A stretch of 64,000 bases of DNA from Planctomycetota bacterium (GTDB lineage Bacteria > Planctomycetota > Phycisphaerae > Phycisphaerales > SM1A02), in assembly GCA_016872835.1 (NCBI GenBank), contig VGYX01000001.1, positions 177,191 through 241,190 of the forward strand, written 5' to 3'. Below are positions 1-9,900 of the stretch, piece after piece. A program made the translations under genes and the position numbers. The notes under the pieces are model-generated. The model saw only the letters and a list, made by a program, of their open reading frames with translations, was not told the DNA's origin and made no database searches. Each line of letters opens with the position of its first letter. Within the stretch, counting starts at the first letter, position 1.

Positions 1-49
1 GATTCTGGAGACTCCGAAGGAAGGCTCATGCAAGGGTCAGCCGTGGGAT

Positions 50-1132
50 GTGGTGAACGCCGCGAAGCTTCGTGCAATCGCCCGCCCGGCGAAACGAGCC
101 GCCCGATCGCTTGCGGGGATCGTGCTTGTGCTCGGCATGCTGCTGGTGCTGCCTGCGTGCAAGACGCGAACCCTTCAGGAGATTCGCGGCGAGACACCAT
201 CGCCGACGATCACCGAGACGCTGCAGGCCGGCAAGCCCTCGGTGGAGGAAGCGGTGACGATCGAGAAGGCTCGCGCCAAGATCGATCGTGGCGACTACGA
301 GGCCGCGCTGTCCATGTTCCAGGATGTGCTTCGCGAGAATCCCAAGCTTCCAGACGCGTGGGTCGGTGTGGGTGACGCGCATGCATCGCTGAAGGAGTGG
401 ACCGAGGCCGAGACCGCCTACGCGAACGCGACGACGCTGGACAACGGCAATTTCGAAGCGCACTTTGGCCGAGGCAAGGCGCAGCAGGTGCTGAACCGTC
501 TGATTGACGCGATCCGCAGCTATCACCGAGCGTTGCTGATCCGCCCCGAGGATTTCGACGCCAACCTGAACATGGCGACGGCCTATCTGCAGCTGGATCA
601 GCCGCAGAGTTCCATCACCTATGCCGAGAAGGCCGTGAAACTGAAGCCCGACTCCGGTACGGCGCGCATCAATCTTGGCGTGGCGTATGAGCGTGCAGGT
701 CGAGCGGCGGATGCGGTGGCGCAGTACGAGACCGCCGCGGAATTGATGGAGCCGACGCCTCAATTGCTGATCAATCTGTTGAACGCCTACGCGCAATCCA
801 AGCGATATCGCGAGGCCGTGAACGCAGCCGGTCTGCTTGTGCGCATCGCGCCCACCGCCAACAGCTGGGAGCGTCTTGGTTGGGCCTGCTTTCGCCAAGG
901 CGACTTCCCGCGGAGTCTTGAGAGCTATCGCGAGTCGGTACGAGTGGACCCGCAACATTGGCCCGGCTGGAACGGTGTGGGTGTGAACATGCTGAACAGT
1001 TGGCTGCAGGGGGGCCGCAAGGACTCCGCGCAGGCCGAGCAGGCCACGGCCGCATTCCGCAAGTCGCTGCAGATCAACCCTGAACAGGTGAAGGTGCAGA
1101 AGCTGCTGCAGACCTACAAGGTGGGTCCGTGA
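50..1132 (+). CDS. TPR-repeat lipoprotein
   Basis: A 360-residue protein with a hydrophobic N-terminal segment ending in a lipobox (LPAC, Cys37), so it is probably a membrane-anchored lipoprotein exported from the cytoplasm. From about residue 72 to the C-terminus it is built of roughly seven tetratricopeptide repeats, with the typical G-Y-A-A pattern followed by a Pro at the helix end (for example ENPKLPDAW, LIRPEDFDA, VDPQHWPGW). TPR proteins act as protein-protein scaffolds; the partner is unknown. The start is GTG at 50, followed directly by a second GTG. Its stop overlaps the GTG start of trpD by 4 bases (GTGA), so the two are probably co-translated although functionally unrelated. Other TPR functions, such as a role in outer-membrane assembly, cannot be excluded. 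Confidence 0.8.
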   Translation: MVNAAKLRAIARPAKRAARSLAGIVLVLGMLLVLPACKTRTLQEIRGETPSPTITETLQAGKPSVEEAVTIEKARAKIDRGDYEAALSMFQDVLRENPKLPDAWVGVGDAHASLKEWTEAETAYANATTLDNGNFEAHFGRGKAQQVLNRLIDAIRSYHRALLIRPEDFDANLNMATAYLQLDQPQSSITYAEKAVKLKPDSGTARINLGVAYERAGRAADAVAQYETAAELMEPTPQLLINLLNAYAQSKRYREAVNAAGLLVRIAPTANSWERLGWACFRQGDFPRSLESYRESVRVDPQHWPGWNGVGVNMLNSWLQGGRKDSAQAEQATAAFRKSLQINPEQVKVQKLLQTYKVGP

Positions 1133-2175
1133 GTTCCCCCGACGGGATCATGCCGGGGCCATTCAGGGCCTCGCTGGACGTGCTGGAGGGGGCTGGAACG
1201 CTCTCCATGGAACAGGCGGAAGCCTCCATGGGGTGTGTCATGGAGGGCACGGTTCCCGACGAGGCACTCGCGCGGTGGCTTGGGGCCCTTGCCCTGCGCG
1301 TGCCAGAGTCGCGTGAATTGATTGGATTCGTGAAGGCCTTCCAGGGCCGCATGATCCGGATCCCAACCACGATTCCGCCCGAGCGGATCCTGGACACCTG
1401 CGGCACCGGCGGCGCACCGAAAGTGTTCAACGCAAGCACGCTCGCCGGACTTGTTGCAGCGGCAGGTGGCGCGCCCTGCGCCAAGCATGGCAATCGCTCC
1501 CGCACCGGATTTGGAAGCGCCGAGACCATCGCGGCTATGGGTATTTCGATCGAGTCGACGCCGGAGCGACAGGCCCATGACCTGGAGAAGATTGGATTCT
1601 GCTTCTGCATGGCGCCCCGACATCACCCAGGAGCGGCACATGCCGCCCCGATCCGGAAGGCTCTCGGAGGGCCGACCATCTTCAACGCGATCGGCCCACT
1701 GACGAATCCGGCAGGAGCGCTGCGCCAGGTGTTGGGTGTGTGGGACGAGCGTCTCATGCAGCCCGTCGCCCAGACACTTGCCGCCATGGGGGCATCGCAC
1801 GCGATGGTGCTGCACAGTCGCGATGGCCTGGACGAGGCGAGTGTCTGTGCGCCGACTCGATACATCCGGGTGGATCGGGGATCGTTGGTGGAGGAGTCGG
1901 AGTTCGAGCCGTCCATGTTCGGAATCCCGAAGCACACCTTGGCTCCGGAACCTGCGAAGACGCTGGCAGATGCCGTGTCCATCGCGACGGCGCTGCTGGA
2001 TGGCCGTGATGTTGGCGCCCGACGCGACATGCTGGTGCTGAATGCGGCGATCGCGTTGGTCGTTTCTGGTCATCGGCTCTCGTGGCGCGATGCCGCGGCC
2101 CATGCGCGCGACCTGCTGGACAGCCGGCGGGTGCTGGATCTGGTCAAGCGGATGACGAACGGGACAAAGAGCTGA
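1129..2175 (+). CDS. trpD: anthranilate phosphoribosyltransferase
   Basis: This enzyme transfers the phosphoribosyl group of PRPP to anthranilate, the second step of tryptophan synthesis, in the cytoplasm. At 348 residues it has the usual family length. The PRPP-binding motif DTCGTGG is at residues 89-95, followed by KVFNAST, the KHGNRS anthranilate-site loop at 119-124 and the conserved GPLTNPA segment near 188. The GTG start overlaps the stop of the upstream TPR gene (GTGA), implying translational coupling. No other trp gene lies in the window, so the pathway is scattered in this genome. One oddity is CGTGG instead of VGTGG (Cys91), which is common in several lineages. Confidence 0.95.
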   Translation: MSSPDGIMPGPFRASLDVLEGAGTLSMEQAEASMGCVMEGTVPDEALARWLGALALRVPESRELIGFVKAFQGRMIRIPTTIPPERILDTCGTGGAPKVFNASTLAGLVAAAGGAPCAKHGNRSRTGFGSAETIAAMGISIESTPERQAHDLEKIGFCFCMAPRHHPGAAHAAPIRKALGGPTIFNAIGPLTNPAGALRQVLGVWDERLMQPVAQTLAAMGASHAMVLHSRDGLDEASVCAPTRYIRVDRGSLVEESEFEPSMFGIPKHTLAPEPAKTLADAVSIATALLDGRDVGARRDMLVLNAAIALVVSGHRLSWRDAAAHARDLLDSRRVLDLVKRMTNGTKS

Positions 2176-2220
2176 AAAACGGCATCAATTGTCAGTGATG
2201 GTTGGTCGGGGGCCCACCCT

Positions 2221-4710
2221 GTGGGCATGTGGACCAGAGCGATTGGTTTGGGATGCGGATGCTGCGTATGGCTGGGGGTGCTGGCTGGATTGCAGCTTTC
2301 GGGGACACCGATCCTTGATGCGATCGTCGACTGGGTCTTGATCGCGGTACTGGTGACGCCGATCGTGACCTGGGTTCCACGCCGCCGCACGGGCGCACAA
2401 CGTCTCATCCTGTTGCTTTCACTGGGGCTCCTCGGATTCGCGCGTGCCGGTGTGCACATGTCGCGTGTGGATCCCCTGACGCTGCGCCATGGTCACGATG
2501 CACCTGAGACGCTGGTTCGTGTTCGAGGTCTGCTTCGGGAACGACTGGTGCCGGTTGAAACCGGAGATCGCGATGTGATGGATCCGTGGATCCGTCCCCC
2601 ATCCGACGTGCCGTGGAGGTCCGAACTGCAGATCCTGCAGGTGCATGACGGTGTGGGCTGGCACGATGGTCACGGCATCGTCGTGCTGTTGTTGGCGACC
2701 ACGCCACAGGATGTCGCCGTTGGCACCGAGCTTGAGGTTCTGGGTTGGATGCAGCCGATCGGTCGCGGCGTTCCTGGGAAGCCTTGCCGTGACACGCGAC
2801 TGACTCGATGTGATGGCGTGAACGGCGTCCTTCAAAGCGATCTTGATCCGCTGGTGGTGCGTCAACCGGGTTGGTGGACGGCATCCCGGAACTCCCTGCA
2901 CCGATGGCTTGACTCCAATCTCCTCGAATGTCTCGGGGCAGGATGCCGGGAAAGGCATCGGGCGCTCCTGATCGCCATGACCACTGGACGGACACTGCCG
3001 GGCCTTCATGCCTTCCGTGATCTCTTTCACCAGGCTGGTTTGAGTCACTTTCTGGCGATCAGTGGATTCAACGTGGCGATCCTGCTGATCACGGCACGTG
3101 TGCTGATGGAGGTGGTTGGGCTGCCGTGGTGGATGCGGGGCTGGTGCCTGGCGCTTCTTGCGATCATCTTCGTCATGGCGGTCGCGCCCGGGGTCTCGGT
3201 GGCGCGTGCAGGATTGTCTGGTGTATGTGCTGGAATTGCGCTTGGACTTCGCCGTGGCTGGAAACCAGAGTCGGTCCTTGGAACCTGCATGGTCCTCATG
3301 CTGCTGTGGGATCCATGTCTGGCCGTGGATCTTGGGTTCCTGTTGAGCTTCGGGGCCGTGTTGGGTCTTGTCCGTGGAACAGGACCCATCCAGGAGCTGG
3401 TTCCGGACGTTGGAGGTCTCACTGTGCCACGATGGGTTCGCCGACTTGTGACATCCGTGTGGACCGCGATCGCTGCAGGACTGGGCGCCTGGCTGATGTC
3501 GATTCCGATCACGCTCCATGCCGTTGGTGTCACGCATCCATGGTGTGCGTTCACAAGCACCCTGCTTGGTCCGTGTGCCGCCTTGATCACCGTGCTGGCA
3601 TCGATGGGCGCCGTGTTGGGCTGGATTCCAGGCAGCGATTTCGTGTTTCAGCCTCCTCTTGAACTCCTTGTCGAGTGCATGCACTGGGGAGTCGCGACGA
3701 GTGCTGGAATTCAGGGGTCGAGGTGGGACACCGGTTGTGTGTCGGGATGGTGGTGTCTTGTGGGCTTCTTGTCGCTGGCATGGTGGTGGAATCGACCCGC
3801 TCGATCGGTGCCAAGGGGGTGGGTGATTTCCGCCATGCTGGGGTGGCTCATGGTGGCACTCCTGCTGTTTCGGAATTCAGAAGCTGTGGCTGAACCAGCA
3901 GCGGATTCGCTTCGATGGACCTCCCTGTCTCTGGGAGGTGGCAACGCGCATGTGATTCAGCGTGGCCACATGGCCACCTTGATCGATGCGGGTTCCAGAA
4001 CCTCTCGATCGACCGGATCCACAATCCTGGTGCCCGCCCTCCGATCGTTGGGCATTCGCGTGATCGACCGAATCGTGGTTCGACGCGCATCCATCGATCG
4101 ATTCTCCGCCCTCCCAGAGGTGATCGAGCAATTTCCCGTTCGGTCGGTCTTGCTGTCGAGTGACTGGTTCCGACCATGGGGTTCGGACACACCTCAGTCC
4201 ATGATGCTGAAGCGACTGGCCTTGTCGGAGATCCCCATCCATGATCTTGGTCTGATCGATGGCTGGACCGATGAAGCATGGACATGGTCGTGCGAACGGC
4301 GTCGCTTGTCATCTCGTGTTGATGTCGGTCCACCCGTGCTGTCGCTTCGTGCGGATCGTGGGTGTCACTCGCCAACACTGGTCTTCATGTGGGGTTGTGA
4401 CGAGTCCACGATCCGGAATGCGCTTCAACGGCGGGCGATCCAGGATGTCGCCGCACTTGAATGGCCGCCCACGACGATGCTGGATCGGGTTGGTCAAGAA
4501 GCGTTGCCGGCCATCGATCCTGGTCACGTCATCCAGGTCGTGGGAGACGAGACACCGGCCCAATCACTGTTCCGACGACATGCAGGTTGGCGTCCGTGGG
4601 GTCTGCTGAAGATGGATGGGGCGCTGCAGTTCCGCCTCAACGACCCTGAGAGTTCGGCTGGTCTGTTCCGTTGGACGTGCTCAGGGTGGGTGCAGATCCG
4701 CCGTCATTGA
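2221..4710 (+). CDS. comEC: ComEC/Rec2-type DNA uptake protein with a degenerate hydrolase domain
   Basis: A polytopic inner-membrane protein of 829 residues that resembles the ComEC/Rec2 channel, which passes single-stranded DNA into the cytoplasm during natural transformation. There are two N-terminal membrane segments, a soluble OB-like region (about 85-220), and then the competence domain with its signature HFLAISGFN near residue 276 and a run of hydrophobic helices to about 550. The C-terminal part (about 565-829) has the layout of the ComEC metallo-beta-lactamase domain (GGGNAHVI, LIDAG, LVPALRSLGI). However, the metal-binding THPDxDH stretch reads RRASIDRF, so most ligands are missing. 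The start is GTG at 2221, 45 bases after trpD. Its 3' end overlaps the convergent gene on the other strand by 74 bases. Confidence 0.85.
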   Translation: MGMWTRAIGLGCGCCVWLGVLAGLQLSGTPILDAIVDWVLIAVLVTPIVTWVPRRRTGAQRLILLLSLGLLGFARAGVHMSRVDPLTLRHGHDAPETLVRVRGLLRERLVPVETGDRDVMDPWIRPPSDVPWRSELQILQVHDGVGWHDGHGIVVLLLATTPQDVAVGTELEVLGWMQPIGRGVPGKPCRDTRLTRCDGVNGVLQSDLDPLVVRQPGWWTASRNSLHRWLDSNLLECLGAGCRERHRALLIAMTTGRTLPGLHAFRDLFHQAGLSHFLAISGFNVAILLITARVLMEVVGLPWWMRGWCLALLAIIFVMAVAPGVSVARAGLSGVCAGIALGLRRGWKPESVLGTCMVLMLLWDPCLAVDLGFLLSFGAVLGLVRGTGPIQELVPDVGGLTVPRWVRRLVTSVWTAIAAGLGAWLMSIPITLHAVGVTHPWCAFTSTLLGPCAALITVLASMGAVLGWIPGSDFVFQPPLELLVECMHWGVATSAGIQGSRWDTGCVSGWWCLVGFLSLAWWWNRPARSVPRGWVISAMLGWLMVALLLFRNSEAVAEPAADSLRWTSLSLGGGNAHVIQRGHMATLIDAGSRTSRSTGSTILVPALRSLGIRVIDRIVVRRASIDRFSALPEVIEQFPVRSVLLSSDWFRPWGSDTPQSMMLKRLALSEIPIHDLGLIDGWTDEAWTWSCERRRLSSRVDVGPPVLSLRADRGCHSPTLVFMWGCDESTIRNALQRRAIQDVAALEWPPTTMLDRVGQEALPAIDPGHVIQVVGDETPAQSLFRRHAGWRPWGLLKMDGALQFRLNDPESSAGLFRWTCSGWVQIRRH

Positions 4711-5821
4711 CCGGTGTGAGGAACGGTCGATTCATGCGCAAGGCGGCCCCGAAGGCGCCCTGAAGGGAATCCTCGATCCGGACGACCATTCGTCCAGTGT
4801 GGATCGTGGCGTGCAAGGGCATGCTCTCGGATGTCCTGGAGATCGGGAATCGAAGGATCTCGCGCTCACCATCCTGGATCACGACAACACACGCCGCCTT
4901 GCCGGAGAGTCCAAGTGGAACACCCAGGTCCGCGTCCACGATCCATTCGCCCGGTGGGAGAGATGCCTCGAAGACACCAGGACCATGCAGGTCGATCGAT
5001 GCCAGATCAAGCGCATGCGATCCCGATGCAACGCGGCCTCGTGCTGGGGCGAGTCGTGGCGTGTCGGCCAGATCAGCGCTCTTCCATGGTTGTGACGCGA
5101 GCGCAATCACGGCGGTGGGTGCGCTTCGTATCGCGATGACCTGTCCCCAATCCAGAGGCAGTCGTGACGGTGCTCCAGCGAGATGACACCCTTCAAGAAC
5201 CACCTGCTCACCAAGGCGCTTCCAATGATCCGCGTCGATCACGCTGCCATCACGAAGCCAGAATCGCCAGCCCTTCGCCGGCTCCGCCCGCGATGCAAGC
5301 CACACCGCCACCACGCGGTCCAGATCGTGATCGATGACCTCGGTGGATGGCGCTCCCTCGGTGGTGATCGTTGCAAGACGGACCCCATGCGTGACATCGA
5401 TGGACTGAATGAACCCCTCCGCACGATCACCGTTGACGAAATGCACCTCATCCCGCGAGATCGGGCGCGTGGTGTCGGCCGAAAGGGGTCCGATCCGTGC
5501 CACGCGTTCCAGATCCACCCGCACCGCACCAAGCTTCGGATTCCGCCACCACAATTCCTGTCCGTTGGATTCGAATCCACCGACCAGCACCTGGCCGTCC
5601 TGAAGGATCATCGCGCTGACGCCCCCCGGCGCCTGAAGGATGGAGGATCCGATCCAGATCCCTCGCCAATCGGGCCAGACGCTCTCCGAAAGTTCCGAAA
5701 GACCGGACTCCTTGACCTCGACGACCGAGCCATCACGTTGAATGGCGGTCGCGCCCTGCGCAAGAGCCGGTGCGCCGATGCCAAGCAGCGCGCATGCGAC
5801 CGGGATCGTTCGTGCGCGCAT
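4637..5821 (-). CDS. secreted protein, possible NPCBM-like C-terminal domain
   Basis: A 394-residue protein with a clear signal peptide (MRARTIPVACALLGIGAPALAQ) and no other membrane segment, so it is probably periplasmic or surface-exposed. The middle region looks like beta-strand repeats that carry questions of charge and Trp residues (WWRNPKLG, WRFWLRDGS). The C-terminal part (about 265-375) loosely matches the NPCBM sugar-binding pattern (GEWIVDADLGVP, then a paired-strand region). The ATG at 5821 was chosen because it opens the signal peptide and sits one base over the stop of the upstream terpene-cyclase-repeat gene (TGATG). It is the last gene of the moxR operon. The function is unknown, and the NPCBM assignment is tentative. 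Confidence 0.7.
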   Translation of the reverse strand: MRARTIPVACALLGIGAPALAQGATAIQRDGSVVEVKESGLSELSESVWPDWRGIWIGSSILQAPGGVSAMILQDGQVLVGGFESNGQELWWRNPKLGAVRVDLERVARIGPLSADTTRPISRDEVHFVNGDRAEGFIQSIDVTHGVRLATITTEGAPSTEVIDHDLDRVVAVWLASRAEPAKGWRFWLRDGSVIDADHWKRLGEQVVLEGCHLAGAPSRLPLDWGQVIAIRSAPTAVIALASQPWKSADLADTPRLAPARGRVASGSHALDLASIDLHGPGVFEASLPPGEWIVDADLGVPLGLSGKAACVVVIQDGEREILRFPISRTSESMPLHATIHTGRMVVRIEDSLQGAFGAALRMNRPFLTPVNDGGSAPTLSTSNGTDQPNSQGR

Positions 5822-6909
5822 CACTTCTGGAAGATCGGGAGGTAGCGGTTCGGCATCTGAAGCACGATCAGTCCCATGGCAGTGCTGTAGGCGGAGCCCC
5901 ACTGGTAGTCGATCCATCCACCTTCGTCGCTCTGACGCTGCACCAGCTCGTCACGGATGCGCGGCCACCAGTTGCTCCAGCGATCACCACCCGCGAGATA
6001 CATGCACTGCACCGCGTAGTAGTGACCATAGAAGTAATGTGCCTCGGACATCGGCCCACCCCCGTCGGGAGCCGCCATCGCCAGCAGGTACTGCAGTCCG
6101 CGATCGATCGAATCATCGCTGTAGACGCCCGCGTAGAAAAGACTGGCCACGCCAGCCGCCGTGCGGGGCCAGGCGCTTGTACCCATGCTGCTCATGTAGC
6201 GGAACCCACCATCCCCGTTCTGGCATCCTCGTACATAGGCGATGGCACGGTCGATCGTCTCGCGTGGCACCTTGATGCCGGCGTTGCGCGCGCTACGAAG
6301 ACCCATCACTTCGCAGATCGTCACGCTCACATCGGCGTCATAGGGAACCGGGTTGTAGCGCCAGCCACCCTCCTCGTTCTGGCTGTTCACGATCAGGTCG
6401 ACCGCCCGGACAAGCGCGTCGCGAACCCGACCGTCCTCCGGGCTCATGCCGAAGATCTCACCAAGGAAGAGTGTCGCGAAACCATGGCCATACATCGGAC
6501 CATGGCTGTTCTCGGTCGCCAACAGACCGGTTTCGGTGGCGTGATTCAGCACGAACTCAAGGGACTTGCGGACCACCTCACCGTAGGGTCCGCGGCCGGG
6601 CAGATTGCCGTCCGCCATGAAGGCGAGCCCGCACAGCGCCGTGATTCCGACATGCTTGGCGAAACGGCCGCGACCAAATGATCCATCATCATTCTGAAGG
6701 CTCGCAAGGAAGCGAAGGCCGCGCTGCACGGCCTCGATCGACTCGGCATTCATCTCGGTGGCGGCAGGGGCGTTCTGCGCGCTCGCGCCCCGATCCATGG
6801 GACGCTGCACCTCGACCTCGCCGGCGAGAATGTTCTCTGGCGTGACGGGTGATGGGTCGACCGCCTGTCGCGCAAGCAAGGCCGCAAGCAGGCACGCATG
6901 CACCATCAT
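5821..6909 (-). CDS. squalene-cyclase/prenyltransferase-repeat protein
   Basis: A 362-residue protein with a hydrophobic N-terminus (MMVHACLLAALLA) that is probably a signal peptide. It consists of alpha/alpha-barrel repeats of the terpene cyclase/prenyltransferase type, visible as recurring QNxDGGF-like motifs (SLQNDDGSF, SQNEEGGWRY, CQNGDGGFRY, RQSDEGGW) spaced 50-60 residues apart. It is half the length of a real squalene-hopene cyclase, and I see no DxDD catalytic motif. A binding or structural role is therefore more likely than cyclisation. It overlaps the upstream giant gene by 4 bases and the downstream gene by 1, within the moxR operon. Similar proteins accompany MoxR/BatA-type operons in planctomycetes (recollection of the family context, not checked). 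Confidence 0.85.
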   Translation of the reverse strand: MMVHACLLAALLARQAVDPSPVTPENILAGEVEVQRPMDRGASAQNAPAATEMNAESIEAVQRGLRFLASLQNDDGSFGRGRFAKHVGITALCGLAFMADGNLPGRGPYGEVVRKSLEFVLNHATETGLLATENSHGPMYGHGFATLFLGEIFGMSPEDGRVRDALVRAVDLIVNSQNEEGGWRYNPVPYDADVSVTICEVMGLRSARNAGIKVPRETIDRAIAYVRGCQNGDGGFRYMSSMGTSAWPRTAAGVASLFYAGVYSDDSIDRGLQYLLAMAAPDGGGPMSEAHYFYGHYYAVQCMYLAGGDRWSNWWPRIRDELVQRQSDEGGWIDYQWGSAYSTAMGLIVLQMPNRYLPIFQK

Positions 6910-9900
6910 GGCTCGCGCCTTTCCGCAAGGCGTCGGTAGTACGCCTCGGTGGCTTCCTGGTAGAGAGCGCTCACGCGGTCACGTCTGGCCTGTGACATGA
7001 TCTCTCGAATGCGCTGGGGAAGGGCGCCCCATTCGATCCGACCTTCCTCGAGCACGCCATCGATGGCCACCGGATCCTCGGGCGCGGGTGGCTCGGACGC
7101 GTCACCCGTCGGATCTCCACCCTGCCGGCGCTGGGCTTGACCGGCGCGAGCGGCCTGTTGGGCGCCCCCGTCCTGCCGGGCCTGTGCACCATCACGCTGC
7201 TCGGCTCCTGATTGCCGAGACTGCTGTTGCTTCCGGGACGAGCCGCTGGATGCGCTGGAAGACTGTTGTTGTCGCTGGAACTTGGTCGCGGCGTCCAGCA
7301 ATGCATCAAGATTCGCGAGCGCTTCCGCCTGTGCGCGCTGCGTCTCGATCCCGATGTCCTTTCTTTGGCCGACAAGTTCATCCACCAACTCGATGCTCTC
7401 CTGTGCTGCGGTGGCGAGATCGTCCAAATCCTTCTTCTGGAGCGCCGAGTCGAGCTTTCGCTCGCGACGACGCGCCGCCGTGTCGGATTGCGATCCGGCC
7501 GGCGCGATGCCGAGCAGTTCGTCCAGTGTCTTGCCTGGTGTGTTCGCTGGCGGTGTTGATGGAGGCTCGTTGGATGGTGCTTGTCCCGTCGACTCACGCG
7601 TCTGCCAGAGGAATCCTGGGGTCACTGGTCTGTCAGACGTCGCATCGCTCTTGTCGTCCGTTGGGGCCGCGCGCTGCTGGCGCATGCGCTCAAACCACGA
7701 CTCGCCAAGACGCCGAATGTCGTCCTGCATCACGGCCAGATCCGCCAGTTCGGCATCGAGTGGTTGGCCCGTGGCGCGGGCCTCGTCAAGGATCCGCGTC
7801 TGCCGATTGACCTGCGCCTGCATCTGACGAATCAACCGAAGTTCCGTGATCGGGGGAAGCTTGCCCTGCCCCTCGCCTCTGGGGCCACCTCCACCCGCAC
7901 CACCTTCCTGTCCTTCATTCTTGCCGTCCGCGAAGGGATCGTCACCAGGCTCAGGATCCGCGAGGGCGAGGGACAATCCCTCGAGACCTTCGGCGATCAG
8001 GTCCATCCGGCGGATCTCCATCGCACCCGCCGTGGTCTGCGCAAGCGAGTCCCGGACGACGACCAGGTCGCGATCGATCCGGTCGATGGTCGCCTTGAAC
8101 ACCTCGGCATCCTTCAGGATCTCCGACGCGCCGGGACCCGACTGCAGGGTGCGTTGAACATCTCCGACGACGGTGGACTGCTCGCGCTGGATCGCGGCTC
8201 CCTTCCGATCGATGCGGGCTCCTGGGGCTGGCAGCGCGTTGGCGACGGTCTCGCGCGATGCACGGATCCGCCCAGTGAGTCGCTGAAACTGTGCCGCGAG
8301 CTGCTGTCGTTCACGATCCGCCGAAGCCTGATCCTGCTTAGCCCGAGCCTCGGCCACCTTTTGCTGCGCCTCTCGCAGCAGTTCGATTCCGCGGGAAACG
8401 CCATCCCTCGCCTGCATGAACTCGGGTGTCGCCTGCGCAAGTGCAGCCGCCGAGGCGTCAAAGCGTTCCGATGCACGAACGACCGATCCCGCGATCGTGG
8501 CGAGAGATCGATCGCCTTGACGCGCATCCTCTCCAGCCGCGGCAGTGTTCGTGGCGATGCGAAGCAACTCCTGCGATACGGCCTGTGTCTCTGGACCAGC
8601 GTCCGCGGCTGCCACATCGATCCGCGGAAGCGTGGCACTGGCCGCCTCGATGAGCGCTCGCAAGGTCTCCGCGAGACTGGCAAGGCGCCTTCGAAGCTCC
8701 TCTGTGCGCGCACGGCGATCCTGTCGAAGGGACTCACGCACCTTTTCGACAGCCTCGGCCGCCCGCTGCAGCGATTCGTCCGCCGCGACGGACTGGTTCC
8801 GATCGGTCCGTTCCGCGGCCTCGTCGAGTCGACGCGACGCCTGTCCCTGCTCACCCTCCTCCGCGGCCTGTCGCAGCGATCGAGCCTGCGCAGGATCCTG
8901 CCCACGCGCCTTCTCCGCCCGGTCGCGCAGGTCCTCGATCATCGCAGCTGCCTCGTCGGCGGCGGCGCGTTGGCGGTTGGCCTGCTCCTGCAGCGCTTGC
9001 CGCTGCTCTGGCGCAAGGTCTTCCTGTGGTTTGCCGGCCGTTCCTTGTGCAGCCTGTTGAAGTGATGCGCGAAGGCCCTGGATGGTCTCGGCAAGCCGCT
9101 CCGCTCGGCGCTGCATCGCGGCCGCGTCGTCATCGCGATCGAGCAGATCAACGGCATCGGCCAATCGCTGTGCAGCCTCTTCCTGACGCGCGCGCAGTTC
9201 GCGCTCCATGTCGGAATCCTGGCTCCGCGCGTCGCGGGAAAGTGCCTGTGCCAGTTCCGCCTGATCCCGCGCCTCGGAGACGGATCGACCAGCCTCCTGA
9301 AGCGTCTCGGTAAGCGGAATGTCGACGATTCCGTTGCGCTTCAGCCGCTCCAGAAGATCGCTGTTGGTGTCGCTCGCCTGCCGGATCCGCTCGGCGACAC
9401 TGCCTTGTGCGCGAGTGCGGTTGGAGGCGTCCTTGTCCTGCATCAGATCACGCTGCGTGGATTCCAGTCGAGCCAGCGTCTCACGAAGACTTCCGACCTG
9501 TTGGCGTACCTGTCGCTCCAAAACCTCCTTGTCGACCACACGCAGTCGACGGGGTTCACTCGCGATGACTGCACGTGATCCCTGCGCATCCTGATGGATG
9601 TCCTGCGTCGTGCCGCGCAGCAGAAGGGTGTCGCCCGACTTGACCTGCATCGACCGGACATCCACGACGCGCTCGATGGATGCCTGGACATCAGCGACAT
9701 CAGTCTGCTCCGCCTTGAGTTGCAGTGGCGACGGCTCACCGGATCGCTGCTGACGATCCAGGGTCCAACCGATCGACGCGAGCCGGATGTCGTCCTTGGC
9801 CATGATCCGGAATGGGACACGTGCACCGACTAAGATGATCTCGTCCGCCTCGGGATCGACCACCGAGACCGCTGGGGCGGAATCCTCGATCACCTGTGGA

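Noticed and set aside
5560..5590. A GGATTCGAATCC stretch that looks like a tRNA T-arm
   Set aside because: It lies inside a coding gene and no cloverleaf surrounds it.
7140..7280. Q/S/G-rich low-complexity stretch as a CRISPR or tandem repeat
   Set aside because: Only a codon-level low-complexity linker inside the DUF4175-like protein; no repeat-spacer regularity.
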